Program-made: the position numbers and the translations under genes
The notes under the pieces: model-generated
What the model was told of the DNA's origin: nothing
What the model saw: the letters and a program-made list of their open reading frames with translations, nothing else
The model's database searches: none
Shown here: positions 53,727-62,494 of the stretch, one piece after another
Layout: each line of letters begins with the position of its first letter
Position numbering within the stretch: position 1 is the stretch's first letter
Source: Micromonospora okii
GTDB taxonomy: Bacteria > Actinomycetota > Actinomycetes > Mycobacteriales > Micromonosporaceae
DNA length: 64,000 nucleotides
Direction of reading: 5' to 3'
Assembly (NCBI RefSeq): GCF_020884795.1
Contig: NZ_BBZF01000017.1
Location: 93,186 to 157,185, forward strand

Positions 53727-55127
53727 ATGTCGATCGGGCTGGCCCGTGTCACGATCAGCGCGCCCCGCCGCCGGGTCGACGTCGCCCTTCCCGAGCAGGT
53801 TCCCCTGGCCGAGCTGCTGCCCGAGGTGCTGCGGCACGCCGGGGAGGGGCTGGCCGACGACGGGGAGCGGCACGGCGGCTGGGTGCTGCGCCGCACCGAC
53901 GGCGCGGTGCTGCTCGCCGCCCAGGCGCTGCTGCCGCAGGGGGTCCGCGACGGCGAGGTGCTGCACCTGGTGCCGGCGCGTGCCGAGTGGCCGGAGCTGG
54001 AGTACGACGACGTGGTCGAGGCGATCGTCGACGGGGCCCGCCGCCGGGGCGCCGCCTGGTCCCCGGCCGCCACCCGGGCCGCCGCCCTGGCCGGGGCCGG
54101 CGTGCCGCTCGCCGTCGGGCTGCTCGCCGTGCTCGCCGCCGGCCCCGGGGCGAGGGCCGCCTGGCCCGTCGCGGTCGCGGTGGCGCTGCTGCTCGCCCTC
54201 GCCGGCACCGTCGCCTCCCGGGCGTACGGCGACGGGGCGAGCGGCGCCACCCTCGGTGGCTACGCGTTGCCATACGCCGCCGTGGCCGGTGCCCTCGCGG
54301 TCAGCTCCGGCGACCCGGTCGGCCCGGTCGCCGCCCTGCGGTGGCTGGGTGCCCCGGAGCTGTTGGCCGGCGCGGTGGCGCTGCTGCTGGTGGCGGTCCT
54401 CGGCCTGCTCGGCGTGGCCAGCCGGGTGCGGGTCTTCGTGGCCGGCGCGACCGTCGGGGTGGCCGGGGCGCTCGCCGCCCTCGGCGGGCTGGCGCTGCCG
54501 GCCGACGACGCGGCGGCGGTGCTGCTGTGCGCCCTGGTCTTCGCGCTGGGCGCGCTGCCGCTGCTGGCCATCCGGCTGGGCCGGATGCCGCTGCCGCCGA
54601 TCACCCTGCCCGGCGACGGGGGCCCCGGCGGGCGGGCCGCCCGGGACCTGCCGGACCGGGGCCGGGTGCACGCCGCGGTGGCGCGCACCGAGGAGATGCT
54701 GACCGGGATGCTGCTCGGGCACGGCGTGCTGGTCGCCGGGGCCGCGGTGGTGCTCGCGGCGACGGGCGGCACGGCCGGGCGGCTGCTGGTCGCGGTCGTG
54801 GCCGGCGTGCTCCTGCTGCGCTCCCGGCTGTTCGTGGCGGTCCGCCACCGGGTGCCCCCGGTGGTCGCCGGGCTGGCCGGGTTCACCCTGCTCGGCGGGG
54901 TGCTCGCGGCGGGCCAGGGCGCGCCGGGTCGGCTGCTGCTGGCCGCCGGAGGGCTCGCCGTCGCCCTGGTCGCGGTGGCCGCCGGCACCACGTACGCGCA
55001 GCGGCCCGTCTCACCGTACGTCGGCCGGCTGGCCGACCTGACCGACACCGCGCTGGTGGTCTCCGTGGTGCCGGTGGCCTGCGCGGTGCTCGACCTGTAC
55101 GAACGGGCCCGGGGGCTGCTCGGTTGA
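53727..55127 (+). CDS. eccD: Type VII secretion channel protein EccD
   Basis: This 466-residue protein has an N-terminal ubiquitin-like YukD domain (about 5-85: ARVTISAPRRRVDVALPEQVPLAELLPEVL) and about eleven hydrophobic helices, the EccD layout. EccD forms the central membrane pore of ESX systems. ATG 53727 has AGGGAG 8 bases upstream; an in-frame GTG at 53721 is less likely. The gene is alone on this strand, and neither eccB, eccE nor esx genes are found in the window. Confidence 0.92.
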   Translation: MSIGLARVTISAPRRRVDVALPEQVPLAELLPEVLRHAGEGLADDGERHGGWVLRRTDGAVLLAAQALLPQGVRDGEVLHLVPARAEWPELEYDDVVEAIVDGARRRGAAWSPAATRAAALAGAGVPLAVGLLAVLAAGPGARAAWPVAVAVALLLALAGTVASRAYGDGASGATLGGYALPYAAVAGALAVSSGDPVGPVAALRWLGAPELLAGAVALLLVAVLGLLGVASRVRVFVAGATVGVAGALAALGGLALPADDAAAVLLCALVFALGALPLLAIRLGRMPLPPITLPGDGGPGGRAARDLPDRGRVHAAVARTEEMLTGMLLGHGVLVAGAAVVLAATGGTAGRLLVAVVAGVLLLRSRLFVAVRHRVPPVVAGLAGFTLLGGVLAAGQGAPGRLLLAAGGLAVALVAVAAGTTYAQRPVSPYVGRLADLTDTALVVSVVPVACAVLDLYERARGLLG

Positions 55128-55154
55128 GCGGCCCCCGGGCCCGTCGACGACGCG

Positions 55155-55646
55155 TCAGTGCTCGCCCTGCTCCTTGGCCCGCTTGTACGAGGCAACGATC
55201 TCGGCCTCGGCCTCGACCCGGCCGACCCACGTCGCGCCCTCGACCGACTTGCCGGGCTCCAGGTCCTTGTACACCTCGAAGAAGTGCTGGATCTCGAGCC
55301 GGTCGAACTCACCCAGGTGGTGGATGTCGCGCAGGTGCTCCTGGCGCGGGTCCTCGTAGGGCACGCAGAGGACCTTGTCGTCCCCGCCCTTCTCGTCCGT
55401 CATCCGGAACATGCCGATGGTGCGGCAGCGGATCAGGCAGCCCGGGAACGTGGGCTCGGGGACCAGCACGAGCGCGTCCAGCGGGTCGCCGTCCTCGCCC
55501 AGGGTGCCCTCGATGAACCCGTAGTCCGCCGGGTACTGCGTGGACGTGAAGAGGGTGCGGTCCAGCCGGATCCGGCCGGTCGCGTGGTCCACCTCGTACT
55601 TGTTGCGGTGACCCTTGGGGATCTCAACCGTGACGTCGAAATCCAT
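55155..55646 (-). CDS. ppa: Inorganic pyrophosphatase
   Basis: This 163-residue family I soluble pyrophosphatase hydrolyses pyrophosphate to phosphate. Signature residues: [37 protein letters not shown] (the DGDPLD metal motif) and the [10 protein letters not shown] segment. The length is typical. The gene is convergent with eccD, with a 27-bp gap, and divergent from dacB, which matches Rv3628/Rv3627c. Confidence 0.96.
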   Translation of the reverse strand: MDFDVTVEIPKGHRNKYEVDHATGRIRLDRTLFTSTQYPADYGFIEGTLGEDGDPLDALVLVPEPTFPGCLIRCRTIGMFRMTDEKGGDDKVLCVPYEDPRQEHLRDIHHLGEFDRLEIQHFFEVYKDLEPGKSVEGATWVGRVEAEAEIVASYKRAKEQGEH

Positions 55647-55801
55647 CTCCCACGCTCCCTCGTTTGCCCACGTTGGCTAACCGGAACCAACGACGCCGCT
55701 TCGGGACGGGTGAATGCCACCCGGCCGCTCCGGCCGCCGCATAGTGTTCGGACCGAAGTAGTGTCACCCAAGCTGTTTTCGACACGGGGAGGAGGGGGGT
55801 C

Positions 55802-57775
55802 GTGGGGAGGGAAGATTCACACTACCGCCCGGACGGCGTCGACGGGCGGAAGAATCCGCAGCCCGACTCCGGGAGCGTGAGCGGCCGGTTTCCGGTGCCC
55901 GAGGCGCACGTGCCGCGCGCCCCCGAGCCAGCTCGCGCCCCCGAGCCGCCCCGCGCTCCTGAGCCGCCCCGCGCTCCTGAGCCGCCCCGCGCTCCTGAAT
56001 CGGCCCGCGCTCCCGAACCGCCCCGTGAGGGCGGCTTCGACCCGGACGCCACGGCCCGGCTCGCCGTGCCCGGGGACCGCCCCCCGCCGCCGGTGTGGCG
56101 GCCTCCGGCCCCCGCCGGCGCGGCCCCCTCCCCGGTGGGCCCCGCCGCTCCGGCCTCTGCCCCCGCCGCCGTCCCGCCCGCTGTCGTTCCGCCCTACGCC
56201 GGGCCGCCCTCGGCCGTTCCGGCCGCCGCCGGGCCGGCGCCCGGCCCGGCCGCCGCCGGGGCGGCGCCCGGCCCGGCCGCCGCCGGGGCGGTCCCCCCGC
56301 CCCCCGGGGAAGCTCCGCCGCCCGCCCGTCGCCGGCGCCTCCCGCTGGCCGTGCTGGCCGTGGTGGTGCTGCTCGCCCTGGTCGGGGCAGGGCTGGCCGT
56401 GGTCCGGCCCGGTCCGGTCGCCGGTTGGCTCGGCGAGGAGCAGGCCGGGCAGCCGACTGCCGAGGCCGCCGAACCGGCCCCCGCGCCGGTGCTCGCCGGC
56501 CCGGACGCCAACGCGCCCGAGCCCACCCCCGAGGGGGTGCGGGCCGCGATCGAGGGGCTACTGCGGGCTCCCGAGCTGGGCAGCCGGGTCAACGTCTCGG
56601 TGGCCGACGTGACCACCGGCCGGTCGCTCTACGAGCGCGGCGGCGACGACGCCACCGTCCCCGCCTCGGTGACCAAGCTGGCGACCGCCGTCACCGTGCT
56701 GGAGGCCCGCGGCCCCGACCACCGCATCCCGACCCGGGTGGTGGCCGGTGCGAAGCCGGGCGAGGTGGTCCTCGTCGGCGGCGGCGACCCGACCCTCGCG
56801 ATCGACGGCGACGGCTTCTACCCAGGGGCGGCCCGCCTCGACGAGCTGGCCGAGCAGGTGAAGCAGGCGCTCGCCGGCGTCGCGCCGACCCGGGTCACGG
56901 TCGACTCCTCGCTCTTCTCCGGCCCCGTGTACGAGCCCGGCTGGGACTCGGACATCCCGACCGGGGGGTTCGGCGCGGCGATCACCGCCCTGATGGTCGA
57001 TGGGGCGCGGGTGGACCCGCGTGCGGCGCGGAAGAACTTCGAGGCCAGCCACGGGTGGGCGGAGCGCAGCCCGCAGCCGGATCTCGCTGCCGGCCGCGCC
57101 TTCGCCCGGCTGCTCGGGCTCTCCGGTGCCGCCGCCGACGTGAAGCGGGGCGGCGCCCCGGTCCCCGTCGGCGCCGCGGCGGGCGTGACCCCGGCGCCCG
57201 GCACCGAGCTGGGCAAGGTCGAGTCGCTGCCGATCACCCGGCTGGTCAGCATGATGATCACCGACAGCGACAACGTGATCGCCGAGGCGCTGGCCCGGCA
57301 GGTCGCGCTGGCCCGCGAGCGGCCGGCGTCCTTCGTCGGGGCGGCCTCGGCGATGGACATCGTCGTCGGCGAGCTGAACCTGGCGGCCGACGAGGTCACC
57401 CTCGCCGACGGCAGCGGGCTGTCCCGGAGCAACCGGATCAGCCCGTCCCTGCTGACCGACCTCGTCGCCCTCGCCGGCGACGGCACCCACCCGGAGTTGG
57501 GCACGATCTTCGGCGGCCTGCCGGTGGCCGGGTGGTCGGGCACCCTCGGCGGCCGGTACCGGACGGACGCGACCGCGGGTGGCGCCGGCGCGGTCCGGGC
57601 CAAGACCGGGACGCTGACGGGGGTGCACGCCATCGCCGGGCTGGTCACCACCGCCGAGGGGCGGCTGCTCACCTTTGCCGTGCTCACGGACCGCGCCCCG
57701 GCGGGCAGCCTCGACGACACCCGCCGCGCCCTCGACCGGGTCACCTCCGCGCTGGCCCGCTGCGGCTGCCGCTGA
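55802..57775 (+). CDS. dacB: D-alanyl-D-alanine carboxypeptidase/endopeptidase (PBP4/DacB type)
   Basis: This 657-residue membrane enzyme trims peptidoglycan stem peptides. A cytoplasmic Pro/Ala-rich region (1-175) contains six RAPEPP hexapeptide repeats, followed by a membrane helix (about 180-200) and an S13 peptidase domain with SVTK (near 295), SDN (near 494) and AKTGTLTG (near 600). GTG 55802 has GGGGAGGAGG upstream. The cytoplasmic extension is unusual in length and could carry protein-binding proline motifs. Orthologous position: Rv3627c. Confidence 0.93.
   Translation: MGREDSHYRPDGVDGRKNPQPDSGSVSGRFPVPEAHVPRAPEPARAPEPPRAPEPPRAPEPPRAPESARAPEPPREGGFDPDATARLAVPGDRPPPPVWRPPAPAGAAPSPVGPAAPASAPAAVPPAVVPPYAGPPSAVPAAAGPAPGPAAAGAAPGPAAAGAVPPPPGEAPPPARRRRLPLAVLAVVVLLALVGAGLAVVRPGPVAGWLGEEQAGQPTAEAAEPAPAPVLAGPDANAPEPTPEGVRAAIEGLLRAPELGSRVNVSVADVTTGRSLYERGGDDATVPASVTKLATAVTVLEARGPDHRIPTRVVAGAKPGEVVLVGGGDPTLAIDGDGFYPGAARLDELAEQVKQALAGVAPTRVTVDSSLFSGPVYEPGWDSDIPTGGFGAAITALMVDGARVDPRAARKNFEASHGWAERSPQPDLAAGRAFARLLGLSGAAADVKRGGAPVPVGAAAGVTPAPGTELGKVESLPITRLVSMMITDSDNVIAEALARQVALARERPASFVGAASAMDIVVGELNLAADEVTLADGSGLSRSNRISPSLLTDLVALAGDGTHPELGTIFGGLPVAGWSGTLGGRYRTDATAGGAGAVRAKTGTLTGVHAIAGLVTTAEGRLLTFAVLTDRAPAGSLDDTRRALDRVTSALARCGCR
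55916..56023 (+). repeat. Six 18-bp tandem repeats encoding RAPEPP
   Basis: The unit CGCGCTCCTGAGCCGCCC (with variants) recurs six times in frame in dacB. The three central copies are almost identical, suggesting recent expansion by slippage. Confidence 0.7.
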
Positions 57776-57841
57776 CCCCGGCGGGTTTTTCGTCCGGTCT
57801 CGTCCCGTCTCGGGCGAAAGGTGGGGGTGTCCGGGCGCGGG

Positions 57842-57853
57842 TACGGTGGGTGC
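57842..57853 (+). promoter_or_regulatory. Leaderless-type promoter of the DUF2342 gene
   Basis: TACGGT (57842-57847) lies 6 bases before ATG 57854 with no ribosome binding site. Confidence 0.55.
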
Positions 57854-58918
57854 ATGGCGCAGTTCGTGGACTGGGATCTGGCCGCCGCGACCGCGGGGGC
57901 GTTGGGCAAGTCGGGCCCCCGCGTGTCGTACGCCGAGGCCACCGAGGTGGTCTCCGAGCTGCGGCGGCTGACCGACGAGGCGGCCGGGCACGTGGCCGAC
58001 TACACCGGGCTGCGGTCCCAGGTGGCGCAACCGCCCGTGCGGGTGGTGGACCGGCGGGACTGGGCGGCGACCAACATCGCCGGCCTGCGGGAGGTGATCA
58101 CCCCGCTGGTCGACCGGCTCTCCGGCGACAAGCGGCCGGGCCCGCTCACCGAGGCGATCGGCTCCCGGGTCACCGGGGTCCAGGCCGGCACCGTGCTGGC
58201 GTACCTCTCCGGCCGGGTCCTCGGCCAGTACGAGGTCTTCTCCGGCGACCCCGGCCAGCTCGTGCTGGTCGCGCCGAACATCGTCGAGGTGGAGCGGAAG
58301 CTCGGGGCCGACCCGCGCGACTTCCGGCTCTGGGTCTGCCTGCACGAGGTGACCCACCGCACCCAGTTCACGGCGGTGCCGTGGATGCGGGCGTACTTCC
58401 TCGGCGAGGTGCAGGCGTTCGTGGACGCCTCGCAGGGCGGCGAGCACCTGCTGGAGCGGCTGCGGCGCGGCGTGGCCACCCTCGCCGACGCGGTGCGCGA
58501 CCCGGAGAGCCGGGCCAGCGTGCTGGACATCGTGCAGACCCCCGCCCAGCGGGCCGTGCTGGACCGGCTCACCGCCCTGATGACCCTGCTCGAAGGGCAC
58601 GCCGAGTTCGTGATGGACGGCGTCGGCCCGCAGGTCATCCCCAGCGTCGCGTCGATCCGGGCCGCGTTCAACCGGCGTCGGGAGACGGGCAACCCGCTGG
58701 AGAAGGCGATCCGCCGGCTGCTCGGCGTCGACGCCAAGATGCGCCAGTACGCCGAGGGCCGCAAGTTCGTCCACGGTGTCGTCGAGCGGGTCGGCATGGA
58801 CGGCTTCAACAAGATCTTCGGTTCCCCGCTGACCCTGCCCCGGCTGGACGAGCTGGGCGACCCGGACGCCTGGGTCGCCCGCGTGCACGGGCCGGCCGCC
58901 ACCCCGACCGCCGGCTGA
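57854..58918 (+). CDS. Zinc-dependent metalloprotease-like protein (DUF2342)
   Basis: This 354-residue protein has the HExxH motif in CLHEVTHRTQF (near residues 165-175) and a downstream glutamate in LLEGHAEFVMDG (near 250), the DUF2342 arrangement. The group has been noted as associated with coenzyme F420 biosynthesis genes in some genomes, but no F420 genes occur here. It corresponds to Rv3626c. The open frame begins earlier (57821), but the leaderless promoter fixes ATG 57854. It runs 10 bp ahead of tilS, so the two are probably cotranscribed. Confidence 0.88.
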   Translation: MAQFVDWDLAAATAGALGKSGPRVSYAEATEVVSELRRLTDEAAGHVADYTGLRSQVAQPPVRVVDRRDWAATNIAGLREVITPLVDRLSGDKRPGPLTEAIGSRVTGVQAGTVLAYLSGRVLGQYEVFSGDPGQLVLVAPNIVEVERKLGADPRDFRLWVCLHEVTHRTQFTAVPWMRAYFLGEVQAFVDASQGGEHLLERLRRGVATLADAVRDPESRASVLDIVQTPAQRAVLDRLTALMTLLEGHAEFVMDGVGPQVIPSVASIRAAFNRRRETGNPLEKAIRRLLGVDAKMRQYAEGRKFVHGVVERVGMDGFNKIFGSPLTLPRLDELGDPDAWVARVHGPAATPTAG

Positions 58919-58928
58919 CCGTACGCCG

Positions 58929-60113
58929 ATGGCCGCGCTCGCCCCGCCGGTCGCCGCGCTCCGGCTCGCGGTCCGCCGCGCGCTGACCGGGCTGGCGGGC
59001 CGGGGGCCCGTGCTGGTCGCCTGCTCGGGCGGGGCCGACTCGCTCGCCCTGGCCGCCGCCACCGCGTTCGTCGCGCCCCGGCTCGGCCGCGGCGTCGGTC
59101 TGGTGACCGTCGACCACGCCCTCCAGGACGGCTCCGACCGGCGGGCCGCCGACGTCGCGGCCTGGGCCGTCGGGGCCGGGTTCGCCCCGGCCGAGGCGGT
59201 ACGCGTCGACGTCGCCGGCCGCCCCGGCGGCCCCGAGGCCGCCGCCCGCGTCGCCCGCTACGAGGCGCTGGCCGACGCGGCCCGACGGCACGGGGCGGCG
59301 GCCCTGCTCACCGGGCACACCCGCGACGACCAGGCGGAGACCGTGCTGCTCGCGCTGGCGCGGGGCGCGGGCCCGCGCGGGCTGGCCGGGATGCCGCCCC
59401 GCCGGGACCTGGCCGGGGTGCCGCTGCTGCGCCCGCTGCTCGACGTCAGCCGGGAGGAGACGCGCAAGGCGTGCGCGGCGCTCGGGCTGACCCCGTGGGA
59501 CGACCCGCACAACACCGACCCGTCGTACGCGCGGGCGCGGGTGCGGGCCGACGTGCTGCCCGCGCTGGTCCGGGCGCTCGGCCCCGGGGTGCTGGACAAC
59601 CTGGCCCGCACCGCCCGGCTGGTGGCCGCCGACACGGCAGCCCTCGACGCCCTGGCCGCCGCCGCCCTGTCCGCTCCGGCGGGGGAGCCCGCTGCCGCGT
59701 CCGCCTCGGTGGCGGAGCCCGCCGCACTGTCGGCTCCGGCGGCACCGGATGCCAGGTCCGCCTCGGCACCGGATGCCGGGTTCGCCTCGGTGGCGGAGCC
59801 CGGAGCCGCGTCGGGCGCGGCCGGTCCGGTTCCGGCCGCCGTCGGCGGGTCGGTGCCGGCCGGCGTCCGCGCTCCGGGCGGCGGGCTGGCGGTGGCGGCG
59901 CTGGCCGGGCTCGCCCCGGCCGTGCGGACCCGGGTGCTGCACGCCTGGGCCCGGGAGCTGGGCGCGCCGCCGGCCGCGCTGTCGCACCGCCACGTCGAGG
60001 CACTCGACGCCATGGTCACCGACTGGCACGGCCAGGGCGAGGTCCACCTGCCCGGTGGCCTCCGGGTGGCCCGCCGCGTGGGCCGGCTGACCGTCGCCGC
60101 GCGGGCTGGCTGA
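58929..60113 (+). CDS. tilS: tRNA(Ile)-lysidine synthase
   Basis: This 394-residue PP-loop ATPase converts cytidine 34 to lysidine in the minor tRNA(Ile), an essential decoding step. The PP-loop ACSGGADSLALA is near residues 32-43, with GHTRDDQAETVLLALARGAG and the conserved YARARVRADVLP. The C-terminal domain is present after an insertion of about 60 low-complexity residues (248-305) with repeated SVAEPAAxSAP units, which looks like a lineage-specific expansion. The gene lies between the DUF2342 gene and hpt as in Rv3625c. Confidence 0.92.
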   Translation: MAALAPPVAALRLAVRRALTGLAGRGPVLVACSGGADSLALAAATAFVAPRLGRGVGLVTVDHALQDGSDRRAADVAAWAVGAGFAPAEAVRVDVAGRPGGPEAAARVARYEALADAARRHGAAALLTGHTRDDQAETVLLALARGAGPRGLAGMPPRRDLAGVPLLRPLLDVSREETRKACAALGLTPWDDPHNTDPSYARARVRADVLPALVRALGPGVLDNLARTARLVAADTAALDALAAAALSAPAGEPAAASASVAEPAALSAPAAPDARSASAPDAGFASVAEPGAASGAAGPVPAAVGGSVPAGVRAPGGGLAVAALAGLAPAVRTRVLHAWARELGAPPAALSHRHVEALDAMVTDWHGQGEVHLPGGLRVARRVGRLTVAARAG

Positions 60114-60206
60114 CCACGCGGGCCGGCTGACCGCACGGCACCGGTGGGCTGATCGCCGCGCGAACGGGGCCGGGGCCGTGGGCCGTGCGGATCGGCCCGG
60201 TGGCGG

Positions 60207-61169
60207 TCAGTTCGCCGCCACGCGGTCGCGGAAGGTGGTCCGGTAGGCGAGCGGGGTGGTGCCGATCCGGCGGGCGAAGTGGTGGCGCAGCGCCGCCCCG
60301 TCGCCGAAGCCGGCCTGACCGGCGATGGTCTCCACGCTCAGCCCGGTCTCCTCCAGCAGCCGCCGGGCGAGCAGCACCCGCTGGCCCGTCAGCCAGTCGT
60401 GGGGCGTGGTGCCGGTCTCGGCGCGGAACCGCCGGGCGAAGGTGCGCGGGGTCATCCCGGCGCGGGCGGCCAGCTCGTCGACGGTGACGGTGCGGTCCAG
60501 GTGCCGGGTCAACCAGTCGAGGACCGGCCCCAGGGTGGGCGCCTCGGGGGCCCTCGCGATGGGGGCCTCGACGTACTGGGACTGGCCGCCGTCGCGGTGC
60601 GGCGGGACGACCATCCGGCGGGCGAGCCGGGTGGCGGTGGCCGAACCGTGCTCCGCGCGTACCAGATGAAGGCAGGCGTCGATGCCGGCGGCCGTGCCGG
60701 CGCTGGTGAGCAGGTTGCCGTCGGTCACGTAGAGCGAGTTGCAGCGGACCCGGGCCCGGGGGTGGCGGCGTTGCAGCTCGTCCACGTACCGCCAGTGGGT
60801 CGTGCACTCCCGGCCGTCGAGCAGCCCGGCCGCGCCGAGGACGAAGGCTCCGGAGCAGACGCTCAGCACGTACGCGCCGCGCGCGTCCGCCCGGCGCAGC
60901 GCGTCCAGCATCTCCGGCGGCACGGCCGCCCCGTCGGCGTGCGCCGGCACCGCGACCAGGTCGGCGTCCTCGACCGGCCCGAGGCCGGCGTGCGGGACGA
61001 GGTGGAACCCCGAGGAGGTGCGCACCGGGGCGCCGTCGACCGCGCAGACGGTGAACCGGTAGCCGGGGAAGCCGTCGGCGGTGCGGTCGGTGCCGAAGAC
61101 CTCGGCGAGCACGCCCAGCTCGAACGGCGCGACCCCGTCCAGGGCGAGGACGGCGACGGAGCGGAGCAT
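60207..61169 (-). CDS. GlxA/FtrA-type regulator (DJ-1/PfpI domain plus AraC HTH)
   Basis: This 320-residue transcription factor has an N-terminal DJ-1/PfpI-like domain (about 1-170: SVAVLALDGVAPFELGVLAEVFG, VLSVCSGAFVLGAAGLL with the nucleophile-like cysteine) and a C-terminal AraC HTH pair (about 215-315: LTRHLDRTVTVDELAARAGMTPRTFARRFRAETG). GlxA-type regulators respond to small metabolites in nitrogen or arginine metabolism, but the ligand is unknown here. It is convergent with tilS and interrupts the tilS-hpt order found in mycobacteria. Confidence 0.92.
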   Translation of the reverse strand: MLRSVAVLALDGVAPFELGVLAEVFGTDRTADGFPGYRFTVCAVDGAPVRTSSGFHLVPHAGLGPVEDADLVAVPAHADGAAVPPEMLDALRRADARGAYVLSVCSGAFVLGAAGLLDGRECTTHWRYVDELQRRHPRARVRCNSLYVTDGNLLTSAGTAAGIDACLHLVRAEHGSATATRLARRMVVPPHRDGGQSQYVEAPIARAPEAPTLGPVLDWLTRHLDRTVTVDELAARAGMTPRTFARRFRAETGTTPHDWLTGQRVLLARRLLEETGLSVETIAGQAGFGDGAALRHHFARRIGTTPLAYRTTFRDRVAAN

Positions 61170-61318
61170 GTGACGAGGGTAACCCGAAACGTGGCAGGAA
61201 ATCGATGCCCAGTGGCATCGCTGCCACTGTCCGGGGCCCGACGGGGAGCGCAGACTGAGCAGGTCCGGTGCGCACCGGCGGCGAAACCATCTCAGAACCC
61301 TCGAAAGTGAGCGCCGCC

Positions 61319-61456
61319 ATGGAATCCCTGCTGCTCCTTGTCTTCCTGCTCCTCCTGGCCGCCGCCTCGGCCGGCGGACTCACCGCCGACACCCGCGACT
61401 CGGCGGACTGGAAGCCCACCGACGAGGGTCGCCGGTGGCGGTCCCGCCCCTCCTGA
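61319..61456 (+). CDS. Small single-helix membrane protein
   Basis: This is a 45-residue frame. MESLLLLVFLLLLAAASAGG gives one hydrophobic helix, followed by a short charged tail ending RSRPS. It is divergent from the GlxA-type gene. No strong ribosome binding site is visible, and the frame stays open to 61268. It may be a genuine small membrane protein or a spurious frame; the strongly hydrophobic segment and G/C third positions argue for real. Confidence 0.45.
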   Translation: MESLLLLVFLLLLAAASAGGLTADTRDSADWKPTDEGRRWRSRPS

Positions 61457-61556
61457 CCCGGTTGGTGCGGGATGTGCGGAAAAATCCCCGGCGGGTCGCG
61501 CCGAAAGGGGCGGCCCCGCCGACGGGGGGCATCCGGCGTACGGCAGGCTAGGAGTC

Positions 61557-62132
61557 ATGGCTGACGGCTCCTGGTACGACGCCGACATCGACCACGTGAT
61601 CATTTCCGAGGCGCAGATCCGCGAGAAGATCGCCGAACTGGCCAAGCAGGTCTCGGCGGACTACGCCCACGTCGATGACGGACTCCTGCTGGTCTGCGTG
61701 CTCAAGGGCGCGGTCATGTTCATGGCCGACTTCTCCCGGGCGCTCGGCCGGCAGGGCCCTCCCGCCGAGCTGGACTTCATGGCCATCTCCTCGTACGGCC
61801 AGGGCACCACCTCCTCCGGCGTGGTGCGGATCCTCAAGGACCTGGACCGGGACATCGCCAACCGGCACGTGGTCGTCGTCGAGGACATCGTCGACTCCGG
61901 GCTGACCCTGTCCTGGCTGCTGCGCTACCTGGAGTCGCGGTCGGCGGCCAGCGTCGAGGTCGTCGCCCTGTTCCGCAAGCCGGACGCCGTGAAGGTGCCG
62001 GTGCCGGTGAAGTACGTCGGGTTCGACATCCCCACCGAGTTCGTCGTCGGCTACGGCCTCGACTTCGGTGAGCGCTACCGCGAGCTGCCCTACGTCGGCG
62101 TGCTCAAGCCCGAGGTGTACGCCCGGAGCTGA
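61557..62132 (+). CDS. hpt: Hypoxanthine phosphoribosyltransferase
   Basis: This 191-residue purine-salvage enzyme makes IMP/GMP from hypoxanthine/guanine and PRPP. The PRPP motif VVVVEDIVDSGLT is near residues 103-115. LLVCVLKGAVMFMADFSRAL and DFMAISSYG complete the active site. ATG 61557 fits the family start, with the purine run AGGAG immediately upstream. It precedes ftsH as in the hpt-ftsH order common in actinobacteria. Confidence 0.95.
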   Translation: MADGSWYDADIDHVIISEAQIREKIAELAKQVSADYAHVDDGLLLVCVLKGAVMFMADFSRALGRQGPPAELDFMAISSYGQGTTSSGVVRILKDLDRDIANRHVVVVEDIVDSGLTLSWLLRYLESRSAASVEVVALFRKPDAVKVPVPVKYVGFDIPTEFVVGYGLDFGERYRELPYVGVLKPEVYARS

Positions 62133-62494
62133 GCCCGCCAAGCGGACGTTCAGCGCATTCTCAGCTCATCGGACTACGGTAGAGGCCGGTGGCGTGGAGG
62201 AACCCTCCCCGCCCGACCCCTCGACCCGCGTGACCGGGCGGTCGGGTGGCCGGGTGCGGAGCTTGCGTCATGCCGGCTGAAACCCGGTTCGCGTTACGCG
62301 TAACTGCTGGCCTCGCAAGGCCACATGTCGCCTGCACGGTGTACCGTCGAGTGACCGTGGCGCGGCAGGGACGCGCCCCGGGGTCGAGGCCGGCCCGCAC
62401 GGCGGCTCCGGCAGCCGCCGCGGCGGCGACAGCCAAATCAGACGGTCAGGACGTCGATCAGGAGGATGCGGGCGCCTCGGCGCTCGACAACAGC
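62133..62494 (+). promoter_or_regulatory. hpt-ftsH intergenic region
   Basis: This 362-bp stretch contains the perfect palindrome GTTACGCGTAAC (62293-62304), a GGCCT-CGCA-AGGCC hairpin (62310-62323) and a TACCGT -10-like hexamer (62342-62347). The ftsH frame remains open upstream to GTG 62351/62357, directly after this hexamer, so the true ftsH start might be leaderless at 62357 rather than at 62495. Confidence 0.5.
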
